Assembly (NCBI RefSeq): GCF_006636205.1 | Contig: NZ_VIGB01000003.1 | Location: 7,442,501-7,506,500 of the forward strand | Direction of reading: 5' to 3' | DNA length: 64,000 nt | Source of the DNA: Kitasatospora acidiphila | GTDB taxonomy: Bacteria > Actinomycetota > Actinomycetes > Streptomycetales > Streptomycetaceae | Part shown: positions 13,775 to 22,527 of the stretch, one piece after another | How the letters are laid out: the number at the start of each line of letters is the position of its first letter | Numbering within the stretch: position 1 is the stretch's first letter | The notes under the pieces: generated by a model | What the model was told of the DNA's origin: nothing | Seen by the model: the letters and a program-made list of their open reading frames with translations, nothing else | Database searches by the model: none | Translations under genes and position numbers: made by a program

Positions 13775-16168
13775 TCAGGCCGGGTGCGGATGCGGGAGCG
13801 GGAGGTCGGCCGGAACCAGGAGTTGGAGGTCCTCGGTGGACGGGTCGGGCAGCTGGGCCACACGCATCGCGTGCCGCTCCACCATGGTCTCGAAGACCTG
13901 CCGGGCGGTCCGCCCGTTGCCGAAGTTCGGGCCGCGGTCCAGGGTGGCGAAGTGCTTCAGCAGCGCTGCGGCCGTGGCCTCGGCCAGCTGGTACTGGTGC
14001 TCCACGCACTGGGTGCGGGCGATCTCCAGCAGCTCGGCGTCGGTGTAGTCGGGGAACGCGATGGTGCGGGAGAACCGCGAGGACAGGCCCGGGTTGGCGG
14101 CGAGGAAGCGCTCCATCTCGGCGGTGTAGCCGGCCACGATCACCACCACCTCGTCGCGGTGGTCCTCCATCAGCTTCACCAGGGTGTCGATCGCCTCCCG
14201 GCCGAAGTCCCGGGCGCCGTCCTCGGGCGCCAGCGTGTAGGCCTCGTCGATGAACAGCACCCCGCCCCTGGCCTGGTCGAACGCGGCCTGGGTGCGGATC
14301 GCGGTGGAGCCGATGTGCTCGCCGACCAGGTCCACCCGGGCCACCTCGATCAGGTGCCCGCGCTGCAGCACCCCGAGCGAGGCCAGGATCTCGCCGTACA
14401 GCCGGGCCACCGTGGTCTTGCCGGTGCCCGGGGAGCCGGTGAAGACCAGGTGCCGGCGCAGCGAGGGTGCCTTGAGCCCGGCCTGCATCCGGCGCCGTCC
14501 CACCGAGATCAGGTCGATCAGCGTGCGCACCTCCTGCTTCACGGTGGCCAGGCCGATCAGTGCGTCCAGTTCGGCCAGCGCCTCGTCGGCCGGGCGGCAG
14601 TCCGGGATCGGCGAGATCTGGGGCGGGGCGACCAGCGGCGGGCCTGCCGAGGTCAGCTGGGCGGCGCGCTGGGCCGGCAGCTCGGCGGGCGGCGGCGGGG
14701 CCACGTCGTCCGAGGTGCAGCCCTCGGCGATCGGGCCCGGCTCGGAGAACTCGAAGCCGGCCCGGCGGTTCTGCTCGGCCCGGCAGCGGGTGAGCACCGT
14801 CCGGCAGCCGTCGATCACATGGAAGCCGAAGCCCCTGCCCTGGATCGCCCGGCACTCCTCGAAGCTGCCCCGGCCCTGGGCCGAGACGTAGACCGCGGCC
14901 TCCGCGCTGCCGCGCACCACGCAGCCGCGCAGCACCGGATCGGCGCCCTTGGTGACGATCACCCCGGTGGCCACCTCGGCGATCTCGCAGTCGGTGAGCT
15001 GGCCGCCGCTGCCGTGGTCGCGGAACCAGAGCCCGGTCCCGGCCTCCTGCACCCGGCAGCGGGCCAGTTCCACCGTGGCGCCGGAGCTGACCGACACGGC
15101 CGAGCTGCGGATCCGGCTGAACGAGGTGTCGATGACGGTGGCCCGGGAGTCCCGGTCCAGCACGAAGAGTGCGTCCGGCAGGTCGTGCAGCGCGCAGTCG
15201 GTCAGGGTCAGCTGGGCGCCGTCGCTGACCCAGATCGCCGGGTAGTCACCGGTGCTGTCCTCGATCTCGCAGCCGGTGGCCGCCACCCGGGTGCCCGGGT
15301 CCCAGATCGACAGCGCGCCGCGCCCGAACGCCCGCACGGTGCTGCGCTCCATGGTCAGCGCGGCCCGGCCGCGCAGGTCGGCGGCGTTCTCCGGCAGGTC
15401 GTGCAGCCGGCACTCGGTCAGCTCCAGCTCGGCCTCGGTGTCCAGGGTGAGCCCGTTGCCGGTCACCCGGTGGATCTCGCAGTCCGTCAGCCGGCCCACC
15501 GCCCGCGACTCCGCCTGCACGCCGCTGCCCCGGATCTCGTAGATCTCGCAGCCCGTCAGCTCGGCCAGGCTGCCCGCGTCGCTGAGCAGCACGCCGGCCC
15601 CGGCCGCATGGTGCAGCCGGCAGCGGTGCAGCCGGGCGCCGGAGCCCTCAAGCACCGCGAGCCCGGCCTGCCCGGCGGCCGACACCTCGCACTCCTCGAA
15701 CCGCGCCACTGCCTCGCCGCGCAGCCGAAGGCCCAGGCCCGAGGGGTTGGCGACGGTGCAGCCGGTGAGCAGCACCTCGGCCTGGTCGGTCACCTCGATG
15801 CCGACCGCGGCATGCCCGTCCACCCGGCAGCCGACCAGGCCGGCGGTGGCCTTCGGTCCGGCGATCAGCACCGCGGGGGCCGAGCTGTCGCAGCCCTCGA
15901 TCACCAGGTCGCGCACGGTGGCGCCGGCGGTCACGGTGAGCGCGGTGCCGGACGGCGGGTCGATCCGCACGGTGCCGGGGCCGTCGGCCGTGACCACGTG
16001 CACCGGCTTGTCGAGCACCACGTTCTCGCGGAACACGCCCCGGCGCACGGTGACCGTGTCACCCGCTTCGGCGACGGCCAGCGCCTCGGTCAGCGTGGCA
16101 TATTCCCCGGCGCGCCGCCGCCAGCGGGAGCCGCTGTCCTGCGTGACCCGGACCCGGTTCTCACTCAT
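13775..16168 (-). CDS. Parallel beta-helix / CbxX-type AAA+ ATPase fusion
   Basis: 797 residues. Residues about 20-490 form a right-handed parallel beta-helix of roughly 23-residue rungs with recurring LTxCxI/V and GxxV patterns, like pectate-lyase-type carbohydrate-binding NosD domains. A Pro-rich linker (about 490-540) leads to a CbxX/CfqX AAA+ module with Walker A GSPGTGKTT (about 572-580), Walker B VLFIDEAY (about 634-641), the sensor region GLSSRFSRTIAF and an Asn-rich GPNFGNGRTAR motif before sensor 2. The AAA part resembles the C-terminal half of EccA of type VII secretion. No signal peptide is present. The helix could dock a substrate or polymer for the ATPase; that is inference. Confidence 0.9.
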   Translation of the reverse strand: MSENRVRVTQDSGSRWRRRAGEYATLTEALAVAEAGDTVTVRRGVFRENVVLDKPVHVVTADGPGTVRIDPPSGTALTVTAGATVRDLVIEGCDSSAPAVLIAGPKATAGLVGCRVDGHAAVGIEVTDQAEVLLTGCTVANPSGLGLRLRGEAVARFEECEVSAAGQAGLAVLEGSGARLHRCRLHHAAGAGVLLSDAGSLAELTGCEIYEIRGSGVQAESRAVGRLTDCEIHRVTGNGLTLDTEAELELTECRLHDLPENAADLRGRAALTMERSTVRAFGRGALSIWDPGTRVAATGCEIEDSTGDYPAIWVSDGAQLTLTDCALHDLPDALFVLDRDSRATVIDTSFSRIRSSAVSVSSGATVELARCRVQEAGTGLWFRDHGSGGQLTDCEIAEVATGVIVTKGADPVLRGCVVRGSAEAAVYVSAQGRGSFEECRAIQGRGFGFHVIDGCRTVLTRCRAEQNRRAGFEFSEPGPIAEGCTSDDVAPPPPAELPAQRAAQLTSAGPPLVAPPQISPIPDCRPADEALAELDALIGLATVKQEVRTLIDLISVGRRRMQAGLKAPSLRRHLVFTGSPGTGKTTVARLYGEILASLGVLQRGHLIEVARVDLVGEHIGSTAIRTQAAFDQARGGVLFIDEAYTLAPEDGARDFGREAIDTLVKLMEDHRDEVVVIVAGYTAEMERFLAANPGLSSRFSRTIAFPDYTDAELLEIARTQCVEHQYQLAEATAAALLKHFATLDRGPNFGNGRTARQVFETMVERHAMRVAQLPDPSTEDLQLLVPADLPLPHPHPA

Positions 16169-16246
16169 GACGCTCGGTCGTCCCGCCTTCCCGCTGCTCG
16201 ACCTGTGCTTTCGTCCGGCCCACCGTAGCGTGCTCGGCTGAGTCGG

Positions 16247-17104
16247 CTATGCCGCTGGCAATCGCTCGCCGCGGGACAGCACGGTCACTTCGTCGCCCAG
16301 CCGGAGGGTGCCGAGTGCGTCGCCCGTCACCCCGTCGGGTCGCTCGGGGATCAGGTTGACGCCGAAGGCCGCCTTCTTGTCGAACCGGCGGCGCTTCTGC
16401 AGGGTGCGCAGCGGCTCGGCGCCGCGCCGCTCGCCGGCCTCCTGGTCGATGGTGGTGACCACGCAGCGGCCGCACAACTTGACGGCGCGGAAGGTCAGTT
16501 CGCCGATCCTGAGGCGGCGCCAGTGGTCCTCCTCCCAGGGCTCGGTGCCGTCGATCACCACATTGGGCCGGAACCGGGAGACCGGCAGTGCCTCGCCGCC
16601 GCCGGCCACCAGCCAGTCGTTGAGGGCCGCCAGCGACGCGGTGGTGACGGCCAGCAGCGGGTAGCCGTCAGCCATGCTCACGGTTTCGCCCGGCTCGCCG
16701 AACGCCGGGTCGACCGGCCGGGCCCGCGGGTCGGCCAGGTGCAGCAGGCGCAGCTCGGGGTCGCCGAGCCGCTCCCGGAACCAGAGTTGGGCCTTCTCGT
16801 CGGCCTCGGCGGCGGCGAAGGCCCAGCCGAAGACCTCACCGCGGACCGACGGGGTGCGGGGCACGGGCACGTGCAGGGTCGCGCCGTCGGGGTCGGTGAT
16901 CAGCAGGCCGCCGTCCGCCGCCGGCTCGGGGCGGAAGCCGGCCAGCGCGGGCAGGTCCCGCTGGGTGATGGCGAGACCGGAGGGCCGGGCCAGCATCCAG
17001 CGCCGGTCGCCGTGCAGGCCCCACGGCTCGACCACCGCTTCCCGAGGGCTCAGCCGGTACAGCGACTTGACGGGGTATCGGTGGAGTTCGAGCAGTGCAG
17101 GCAT
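16247..17104 (-). CDS. MOSC domain protein (YcbX/mARC-like)
   Basis: 285 residues from the ATG at 17104 (AGGA upstream), where the MOSC N-terminal beta-barrel begins with LLELHRYPVKSL. The C-terminal MOSC domain has RFRPNVVIDG (about 183-192), the Cys-containing strand KLCGRCVVTTID (about 217-228), which supplies the molybdenum ligand in mARC/YcbX enzymes, and LQKRRRFDKKAAFGVNLIP. Such proteins bind sulfurated molybdenum cofactor and reduce N-hydroxylated bases. No redox partner gene is adjacent. The annotation is strong for the family and moderate for activity. Confidence 0.9.
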   Translation of the reverse strand: MPALLELHRYPVKSLYRLSPREAVVEPWGLHGDRRWMLARPSGLAITQRDLPALAGFRPEPAADGGLLITDPDGATLHVPVPRTPSVRGEVFGWAFAAAEADEKAQLWFRERLGDPELRLLHLADPRARPVDPAFGEPGETVSMADGYPLLAVTTASLAALNDWLVAGGGEALPVSRFRPNVVIDGTEPWEEDHWRRLRIGELTFRAVKLCGRCVVTTIDQEAGERRGAEPLRTLQKRRRFDKKAAFGVNLIPERPDGVTGDALGTLRLGDEVTVLSRGERLPAA

Positions 17105-17196
17105 ATCGACATCCTGCCAGGCTAGGCTCACCGAGTCGTCGTCGGGTAACGCGCGTAGCGGACCCGGCAGGGTGCCAGGAGCGGCCCTAGATGCGA

Positions 17197-17236
17197 GGAC
17201 CGCCCGGCAGGCCTGTGGTGGCGTGCCGGGCGGTCC
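17197..17236 (-). terminator. Hairpin terminator
   Basis: A perfect 13-bp stem (GGACCGCCCGGCA at 17197-17209 and its complement at 17224-17236) starts 43 bases beyond the stop of the Pro/Gln-rich gene at 17279, reading on the minus strand. Confidence 0.7.
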
Positions 17237-17278
17237 GTCGATGACCGTCCCCCTCGGTCGGCTGACCGTGTCGCTCGG

Positions 17279-17851
17279 TCAGTAGACCTGTCCCGGGTAG
17301 GGCTGCTGCTGCTGCGGGTAGGGCTGCTGCTGGCCGAACTGCATGGTCGGCTGCGGCGGTTGGGGTTGCTGCTGGCCGGGCTGCTGGAAGAACTGCTGCG
17401 GCGGCATCGGCCGCACCGGGGCCATCGGCGCCTGGCCGCCGGGCGCGGCCGGGCGGAACTGGCCGGGCTGCTGGTCCCAGGCCTGCGGCGCGGCCGGCTG
17501 CGGATAGCCGGGCGGCATCGGGGCACCCGGCACCCGCGGGGCGGGCACGTAGCCCTGGCCGGGGTAGCCGGGCGCGGGCGGGGCGGGCTGGTAGCCGCCA
17601 CCGGTGCCCGGGCCGAGCGCGAGGCGGGCCGGCGGCAGCGCCGGCAGCAGGCTGGTGGACTCCATCGCCGGGGCGTAGGCCTGGGCGTAGGAGGGGGTCG
17701 CGGCCGGAGCCGGCGGCAGGGCGGCCGGCACGTTGATCGGCGCGATCTGCGGGACTCCGCGCTCTGCGACCAGACTGTCGTAGATGGGCGTGCCCGACGA
17801 GAAGGACGGAGGGTAGTAGCCGCTTCCGTCGTAGGAGCGGGGCGAGGTCAT
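17279..17851 (-). CDS. Pro/Gln/Tyr-rich protein, DUF6643-like
   Basis: 190 residues from the ATG at 17851. TACGGT ends six bases before it on the minus strand, so the mRNA is probably leaderless; an ATG two codons upstream lies within that spacer. The N-terminus (MTSPRSYDGSGYYPPSF then TPIYDSLVAERGVPQIAPI) is conserved-looking and matches my memory of actinobacterial DUF6643 proteins. The rest is low-complexity Pro, Gln, Gly and Tyr, ending in QQQQPYPG repeats, and is probably disordered. There is no membrane segment or signal peptide. Function unknown. Confidence 0.82.
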   Translation of the reverse strand: MTSPRSYDGSGYYPPSFSSGTPIYDSLVAERGVPQIAPINVPAALPPAPAATPSYAQAYAPAMESTSLLPALPPARLALGPGTGGGYQPAPPAPGYPGQGYVPAPRVPGAPMPPGYPQPAAPQAWDQQPGQFRPAAPGGQAPMAPVRPMPPQQFFQQPGQQQPQPPQPTMQFGQQQPYPQQQQPYPGQVY

Positions 17852-18005
17852 GGGCATACCGTAAGCCCAGAATGCGCCCCTGAGGAGACTGGGAGGGGTG
17901 GTAGTTCGAGATGTTTACGCACTCTTCGCCAGTGCAAACTCCTCGAATGACCGGAGATCGGACATATCGGCAGCGCTTTCCGGACATTCTATGAATTTCC
18001 TGGGA

Positions 18006-18035
18006 GTGTGCGCCCCGCGCTCCGGGGGCGCACAC
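18006..18035 (-). terminator. Hairpin terminator of mscL
   Basis: An 11-bp stem (GTGTGCGCCCC at 18006-18016 and its complement at 18025-18035) lies just beyond the mscL stop on the minus strand. Confidence 0.7.
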
Positions 18036-18045
18036 CGGCGCGCGA

Positions 18046-18489
18046 TCAGCTGCGCTGAGCGGTCTGAGCAGGCAAGCCCGGCAGCCCCGCCACCTCGGAG
18101 GTGCAGAACGAGCAGCGCAGGGCCGCGGCTGGAATCCGGCTCAGGCACTGCGGGCAGTCGACCTTGGCCGGATCGGCCGCCTTGGGCTTCTCCAGCCTGG
18201 CCTGAAGCTTCGTCACCGGCACCACCACCACGAAGTAGATGACCGCCGCGACCAGCACGAAGCTGATCAGCGCGTTGAGGAAGGCGCCGTACGGGAAGGT
18301 GGTGCCGGCCACTGTGAAGGACTCCTTCGAGAAGTCGCCCACCGCGCCGGAGGCGACGCCGACCAGTGGGGTCAGGAACGCGGTGACGAACCCGGTGACC
18401 ACGGCGGTGAAGGCCGCCCCGATGACGATACCGACCGCCAGGTCGACCACGTTTCCACGCAGCAGGAAGCTGCGGAACCCTTTCAGCAC
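18046..18489 (-). CDS. mscL: Large-conductance mechanosensitive channel MscL with C-terminal Cys pairs
   Basis: 147 residues from the GTG at 18489, preceded by GGAGAGA. The MscL start KGFRSFLLRGNVVDLAVGIVIG is unmistakable, followed by TM1, a periplasmic loop (FSKESFTVAGTTFPYGAFLNALISF) and TM2 ending in the cytoplasmic helix VTKLQARLEKP. The channel opens under membrane tension to release solutes after hypo-osmotic shock. Unusually, the C-terminus adds CPQC (about 121) and CSFC (about 133), a zinc-ribbon-like pair found on some actinobacterial MscL proteins. Longer in-frame starts upstream exist but would precede the conserved N-terminus by 50 residues. Confidence 0.95.
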   Translation of the reverse strand: MLKGFRSFLLRGNVVDLAVGIVIGAAFTAVVTGFVTAFLTPLVGVASGAVGDFSKESFTVAGTTFPYGAFLNALISFVLVAAVIYFVVVVPVTKLQARLEKPKAADPAKVDCPQCLSRIPAAALRCSFCTSEVAGLPGLPAQTAQRS

Positions 18490-18762
18490 GGCTCTCTCCA
18501 GGGGTCTGTGCGGGGCGACGGCCGCCCGCTCTGCAGCGGCCATCCTGGCCACCGCCGAGACGCCCGGTCCACCCGACGTCACTCGCACCAGTGGTTTCTG
18601 GGTATCGAAGTTGACGGTCCGTCGGATGCTTTGGACACGCACGCGCCGGACCGGCCACCGGCGCCGCCGCTGTCCGGCGGTCGGGCGGATCGGCAGCCCC
18701 GTTCGGGGGAACCCCGGAATGTCGGCTGGAGCCGCTCACGGGCGGTTTGACACGGTGCGCCC

Positions 18763-19449
18763 ATGACACCTGTTGCTCGTGCCGCCGCCGTGCTGGCCAC
18801 CGCGGTCATCGGTCTTGCCGGAGTACCGACCCAGGCCACCGCCGACGGCACCTACGCCCCGCTGAACCACCCCCAACCCGTCACCCAGGCCGACACCCGT
18901 GAGGTCGTCGAGTTCTTCTGGTACGGCTGCAGCCACTCCCAGGCGCTGGAGAAGCCGCTGGAGGACTGGGCCGCCAAGCAGCCCAAGGACGTCGTGCTGC
19001 GCCGGATCCCGGCGGTCTGGTCGAGCGCGCCGGACCAGGACGTGGAGCGCGCGCACGCCCGCCTCTACTACACACTCGAACGCCTCGGCCAGGTGGACCG
19101 GCTGCAGCTCTCGGTCTTCCAGGCGGTGCGGGACCAGGGCCTGGACCTGACCACCGAGGGCGCGGCCGCCCAGTGGGCCGAGCAGCACCAGGTGGACCGC
19201 GGTCAGTTCACCGCGGCCTACGAGTCGCCCCAGGTGGCCCAGGAGGTCGAGCAGGCGCCGCAGGAGATGGCCCGCTACGAGGTCAACGAGATCCCGGCCG
19301 CCATCGTGCAGGGCGCCAACCAGACCACCCCGAGCCGGACCGGCAGTGCCGAGCAGATGGTGACCGTCGTCGACCAGCTGGTGTCCCAGCTGCCGGCGCA
19401 GTCCGAGAAGCACCAGGTGCCGATGAAGTCGGGGCTACCGCCTAAGTGA
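18763..19449 (+). CDS. DsbA/thioredoxin-fold secreted protein with single active-site Cys
   Basis: 228 residues. A Sec signal (RAAAVLATAVIGLAGVPTQATA) is followed by a DsbA-type thioredoxin fold: FFWYGCSHSQALE (Cys56) where FxxGCPHC is expected, an inserted helical domain, and the cis-Pro loop VNEIPAAIV (about 177-185). The second active-site cysteine is Ser59, and there is no other cysteine, so it cannot form the usual intramolecular disulfide. It may act as an isomerase-like monothiol, a holdase or a binding protein. CACGGT six bases before the ATG suggests a leaderless mRNA. Divergent from mscL across 273 bases. Confidence 0.85.
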   Translation: MTPVARAAAVLATAVIGLAGVPTQATADGTYAPLNHPQPVTQADTREVVEFFWYGCSHSQALEKPLEDWAAKQPKDVVLRRIPAVWSSAPDQDVERAHARLYYTLERLGQVDRLQLSVFQAVRDQGLDLTTEGAAAQWAEQHQVDRGQFTAAYESPQVAQEVEQAPQEMARYEVNEIPAAIVQGANQTTPSRTGSAEQMVTVVDQLVSQLPAQSEKHQVPMKSGLPPK

Positions 19450-19508
19450 GTTTTGATGGTTAGATTCGAGGTGTCAGGACGACGCTCGAATCCAAGGGGG
19501 CGGCCACC

Positions 19509-20384
19509 ATGGCCGAGTTGCGGATGCCGCAGGTCCACCACCGTTTCGCCGAGGTCAACGGCTTGCGGATCTTCTACCGGGAGGCGGGGGAGCCGACGGC
19601 GCCCACCCTGTTGCTGCTGCACGGGTTCCCGGCTTCCTCGCACCAGTACGCCCGGTTGATCGACGCACTCGGCGCGGACTACCACCTGGTCGCCCCCGAC
19701 TACCCGGGCTTCGGGCACAGCGACTGCCCGGACCCGGCCGAGTTCGACTACCGGTTCGACAGCCTGGCCGACGTGATCGAGGGCTTCTGCAAGGCCCTCG
19801 GCCTCGACCGGTTCGCCCTCTACGCCTTCGACTTCGGGGCGCCGGTCGGCCTCCGGCTGGCCGTCCGGCACCCGGAGTGGATCACCGGTCTGGTGGTCCA
19901 GAACGGCAACGCCTACCTGGAGGGCCTGTCGCCCGCCGCGCAGGCCATGACCGCCAACCGCCCCGGCGTGCCCGGGGCGGAGCGGGCGGTCCGGCAGATC
20001 CTCACCGCGGAGGTCACCCGCGACCAGTACGAGGGCGGCACCGGCGACCCGTCGCTGGTCAGCCCCGACGGCTGGACCATGGACCAGCACTTCCTGGACC
20101 TGCCCGGCCGCAAGGAGATCCAGGTCGAACTGGCCCTGGACTACCACAGCAACCTGGCGCGCTATCCCGAGTGGCAGCAGTGGCTGCGCACCCACCGGCC
20201 GCCGGCGCTGATCCTCTGGGGCGTCGGCGACCCGTTCTTCGTCGAGGCGGGGGCCCGCGCCTACCTGCGGGACCTGCCGGACGCCGAACTGCACCTGCTG
20301 GACACCGGCCACTTCGCGCTCGAGGAGAAGCTGCCCGAGATCGCCCCGCTGGTCGCCGCCTTCCTGGACCGGCAGCCCCGCTGA
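19509..20384 (+). CDS. Alpha/beta hydrolase with Asp nucleophile (epoxide hydrolase/dehalogenase type)
   Basis: 291 residues, ATG preceded by AAGGGGG. HGFPASSH (about 38-45) provides the HGxP oxyanion motif of epoxide hydrolases and haloalkane dehalogenases. The nucleophile elbow reads YAFDFGAPVG with Asp108 where serine hydrolases have Ser, matching the HDWGGP-type elbows. The acid region ALILWGVGDPFF and the catalytic His in DTGHFALEE complete the triad. The substrate is unknown; Asp nucleophiles attack epoxides or alkyl halides. It is convergent with the glycosyltransferase gene, with only seven bases between stops. Confidence 0.88.
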   Translation: MAELRMPQVHHRFAEVNGLRIFYREAGEPTAPTLLLLHGFPASSHQYARLIDALGADYHLVAPDYPGFGHSDCPDPAEFDYRFDSLADVIEGFCKALGLDRFALYAFDFGAPVGLRLAVRHPEWITGLVVQNGNAYLEGLSPAAQAMTANRPGVPGAERAVRQILTAEVTRDQYEGGTGDPSLVSPDGWTMDQHFLDLPGRKEIQVELALDYHSNLARYPEWQQWLRTHRPPALILWGVGDPFFVEAGARAYLRDLPDAELHLLDTGHFALEEKLPEIAPLVAAFLDRQPR

Positions 20385-20391
20385 CGGTCCG

Positions 20392-21549
20392 TCAGTAGGT
20401 CCGTCCCTTCCAGGCCGCGCCACGGCCGAGGTAGTGCTGCACCGCCGAGTCCACCGTCATCAGCAGGTAGAGCAGGGCGGTGAACGGCAGCAGCAGCGCG
20501 GCCGGGGCCGGGCGGTCGTAGTAGCGGGTCATCGGCAGGTACGTCCCCGTCATCAGCAGCCAGGCGGCGGCGCCCGCGAGCAGCACCGGCAGCTGGCCGG
20601 TGGCCAGGCCGACCGCGGTGGCGAGTGGCGGGACCAGGTAGATCAGCGCCAGGCCGAGCACCGTCCCCAGCAGCAGGGGCGGCGAGTGGCGCAGCTGGGC
20701 GTAGGCGCTGCGGGAGACCATCCGCCACAGCGGCCCGAGCCCGACGTAGGGCCGCACGCTGCGGACCGTCAGCTCCGGGTCGCGCTCGGCCAGCCCCAGC
20801 CAGGTGCGGCCGCCGGAGCGCTTGACCGCCCGGGCCAGCGACACGTCGTCGATCACCGCGCCGCGGATCACCGCCACCCCGCCGGCCCGCTCCAGGGCGT
20901 CGCGGCGGACCAGCGAGCAGCCGCCGGCCGCCGCGGCGGTGCGCGAGCCGGGCCGGTTGCTCCAGCGGAACGGGTAGAGCTGGGCGAAGAAGTAGACGAA
21001 CGCCGGCACGATCAGCCGCTCCCAGCCGGTCTCGGTGCGCAGCCGGGCCATCTGCGAGACCAGGTCCAGCCGCTGGGTCTCGGCGCCGGCCACCAGGGCT
21101 GCCAGCACGCCGGGGCCGTGGGCGATGTCCGCGTCGGTGAGGAAGAGCAGCTCCGCCTCGCCGGCCAGCTCCACCCCGTGCCGCACCGCCCACAGCTTGC
21201 CGGTCCAGCCGGACGGCAGCGGCGGGGGCGTGGTCACGGTCAGCGGCAGGCCGCCCGCCTCGGCCAGCCGGCGGGCCGTCTCGGCGGTGCCGTCGCTGCT
21301 GTGGTCGTCGACCAGGATCACCCGGGCCCGGCCGGGGTACTTCTGCGCCAGCAGGCCGGGCAGGCTGCGGGGCAGCACCTCGGCCTCGTCGCGGGCCGGG
21401 ACCACCACGGCCACGTCGGGCCATCTGGCGGGGTCGATCCGGTGCGGCGGCAGGCGCTGGTCGGTGCGCCAGAAGAAGCCTTGGCCGACGGTCAGCCAGC
21501 ACCAGCAGGCCGCGGACAAGAGGGACACGATGATCCAGAACGGCGTCAC
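20392..21549 (-). CDS. Family 2 glycosyltransferase, HpnB-like
   Basis: 385 residues from the GTG at 21549. One N-terminal membrane helix (TPFWIIVSLLSAACWCWL) precedes a GT-A domain: VAVVVPARDEAEVLPRSL, VDDHSSDGT (nucleotide-sugar Asp pair, about 80-88), LFLTDADIAHGPGVL (DxD-type Asp-Ala-Asp, about 138), and the acceptor-side IDDVSLARAVKRSGGRTWLG. Three to four membrane helices close the C-terminus. The arrangement resembles HpnB, found in hopanoid clusters, and carotenoid-type GT2 proteins, but no hopanoid genes are near. It probably transfers a sugar to a lipid at the inner membrane. Confidence 0.88.
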   Translation of the reverse strand: MTPFWIIVSLLSAACWCWLTVGQGFFWRTDQRLPPHRIDPARWPDVAVVVPARDEAEVLPRSLPGLLAQKYPGRARVILVDDHSSDGTAETARRLAEAGGLPLTVTTPPPLPSGWTGKLWAVRHGVELAGEAELLFLTDADIAHGPGVLAALVAGAETQRLDLVSQMARLRTETGWERLIVPAFVYFFAQLYPFRWSNRPGSRTAAAAGGCSLVRRDALERAGGVAVIRGAVIDDVSLARAVKRSGGRTWLGLAERDPELTVRSVRPYVGLGPLWRMVSRSAYAQLRHSPPLLLGTVLGLALIYLVPPLATAVGLATGQLPVLLAGAAAWLLMTGTYLPMTRYYDRPAPAALLLPFTALLYLLMTVDSAVQHYLGRGAAWKGRTY

Positions 21550-21617
21550 TCCCGCAGTCTGCCGCAGTGGCGCGGCCCGGATGGGCCACATCGCCGGATC
21601 GGCTAGGGTCAATCACT

Positions 21618-22397
21618 GTGAAGATCGCACTGATGGACTCAGGAATCGGGTTGCTGCCCGCCACGGCGGCCATTCGTGAGCTGCGCCCGGATGCCGACCT
21701 GGTGATCTCCAACGACCCGGACGGCATGCCCTGGGGTCCGCGCACGGTGGCGGACCTGACGGAGCACGCGCTGTTGTGCGCCCGCGCGGCGGCAGCGCTC
21801 GAGCCTGACGTGCTGGTGGTGGCCTGCAACACCGCGTCGGTGCACGCGCTGGACGCCCTGCGCGCCGAACTGGAGCCGCGGATTCCGGTGATCGGGACGG
21901 TGCCGGCCATCAAGCCGGCGGCCGCGTCCGGTGGCGCGGTGGCGATCTGGGCCACTCCGGCGACCACCGGCAGCCCCTACCAGCGCGGCCTGATCGCCGA
22001 GTTCGGCGGCACCGCGGACATCACCGAGGTGCCCTGCCCGGGACTGGCGGACGCGGTCGATGCAGCCGACGAGGCCGCCATGGACCGCGCGATCGCCGCC
22101 GCTGCCGCGCTCACCCCGGTCGGCACCACCACCCTGGTGCTCGGCTGCACCCACTACGAACTGGTCGCCGACCGGATCCGCGCCGCATTGGCCGGCATCG
22201 CCGTGCCGGACCTGGTGATGCACGGCTCGGCCGCCGCGGTCGCCGCCCAGGCGCTGCGCCGCTTGTCGCCCGAGACGCTGGCCGGCACCGGCGGCGGCAC
22301 CCTGACGGTGCTGACGAGCGGCCGCCCCGGCACCCTGCCGGCCGCGGCCGCCGCCTACGCCGAGGGCCAGGCCCTGCTCGCCGTCCCGGTGCGCTGA
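21618..22397 (+). CDS. Aspartate/glutamate racemase family protein
   Basis: 259 residues from the GTG at 21618; TAGGGT lies eight bases before it, so it is likely leaderless. Glutamate-racemase features are LMDSGIG (Asp/Ser near residues 6-8), VACNTAS (first catalytic Cys, about 73) and VLGCTHYELV (second catalytic Cys, about 177). The DSGIGLLPATAAIRELRP start differs from the DSGVGGLTV of canonical MurI, so this may be a paralogue or an amino-acid racemase with another substrate. It is divergent from the glycosyltransferase gene. Activity as a racemase is likely; the substrate is inferred. Confidence 0.85.
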   Translation: MKIALMDSGIGLLPATAAIRELRPDADLVISNDPDGMPWGPRTVADLTEHALLCARAAAALEPDVLVVACNTASVHALDALRAELEPRIPVIGTVPAIKPAAASGGAVAIWATPATTGSPYQRGLIAEFGGTADITEVPCPGLADAVDAADEAAMDRAIAAAAALTPVGTTTLVLGCTHYELVADRIRAALAGIAVPDLVMHGSAAAVAAQALRRLSPETLAGTGGGTLTVLTSGRPGTLPAAAAAYAEGQALLAVPVR

Positions 22398-22527
22398 CGC
22401 CCACGGGGCGCGGCGAGGGGGCTTGGCTGCGGCGCCGAGCTGTGCGCTGGCCCTCAGGGCCGCGCGGCAGGCTTGCCCGTGCGCGGAGCTCACAGGCCGC
22501 GCCGGGGGCTTGGCGGTGGCGCTGGGC

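Noticed and set aside
12878..16228. Plus-strand open frame of 1116 codons
   Set aside because: Antisense to the DeoR and beta-helix/AAA genes; composition is Gly/Gln/His/Val-biased as expected for the antisense of GC-rich codons.
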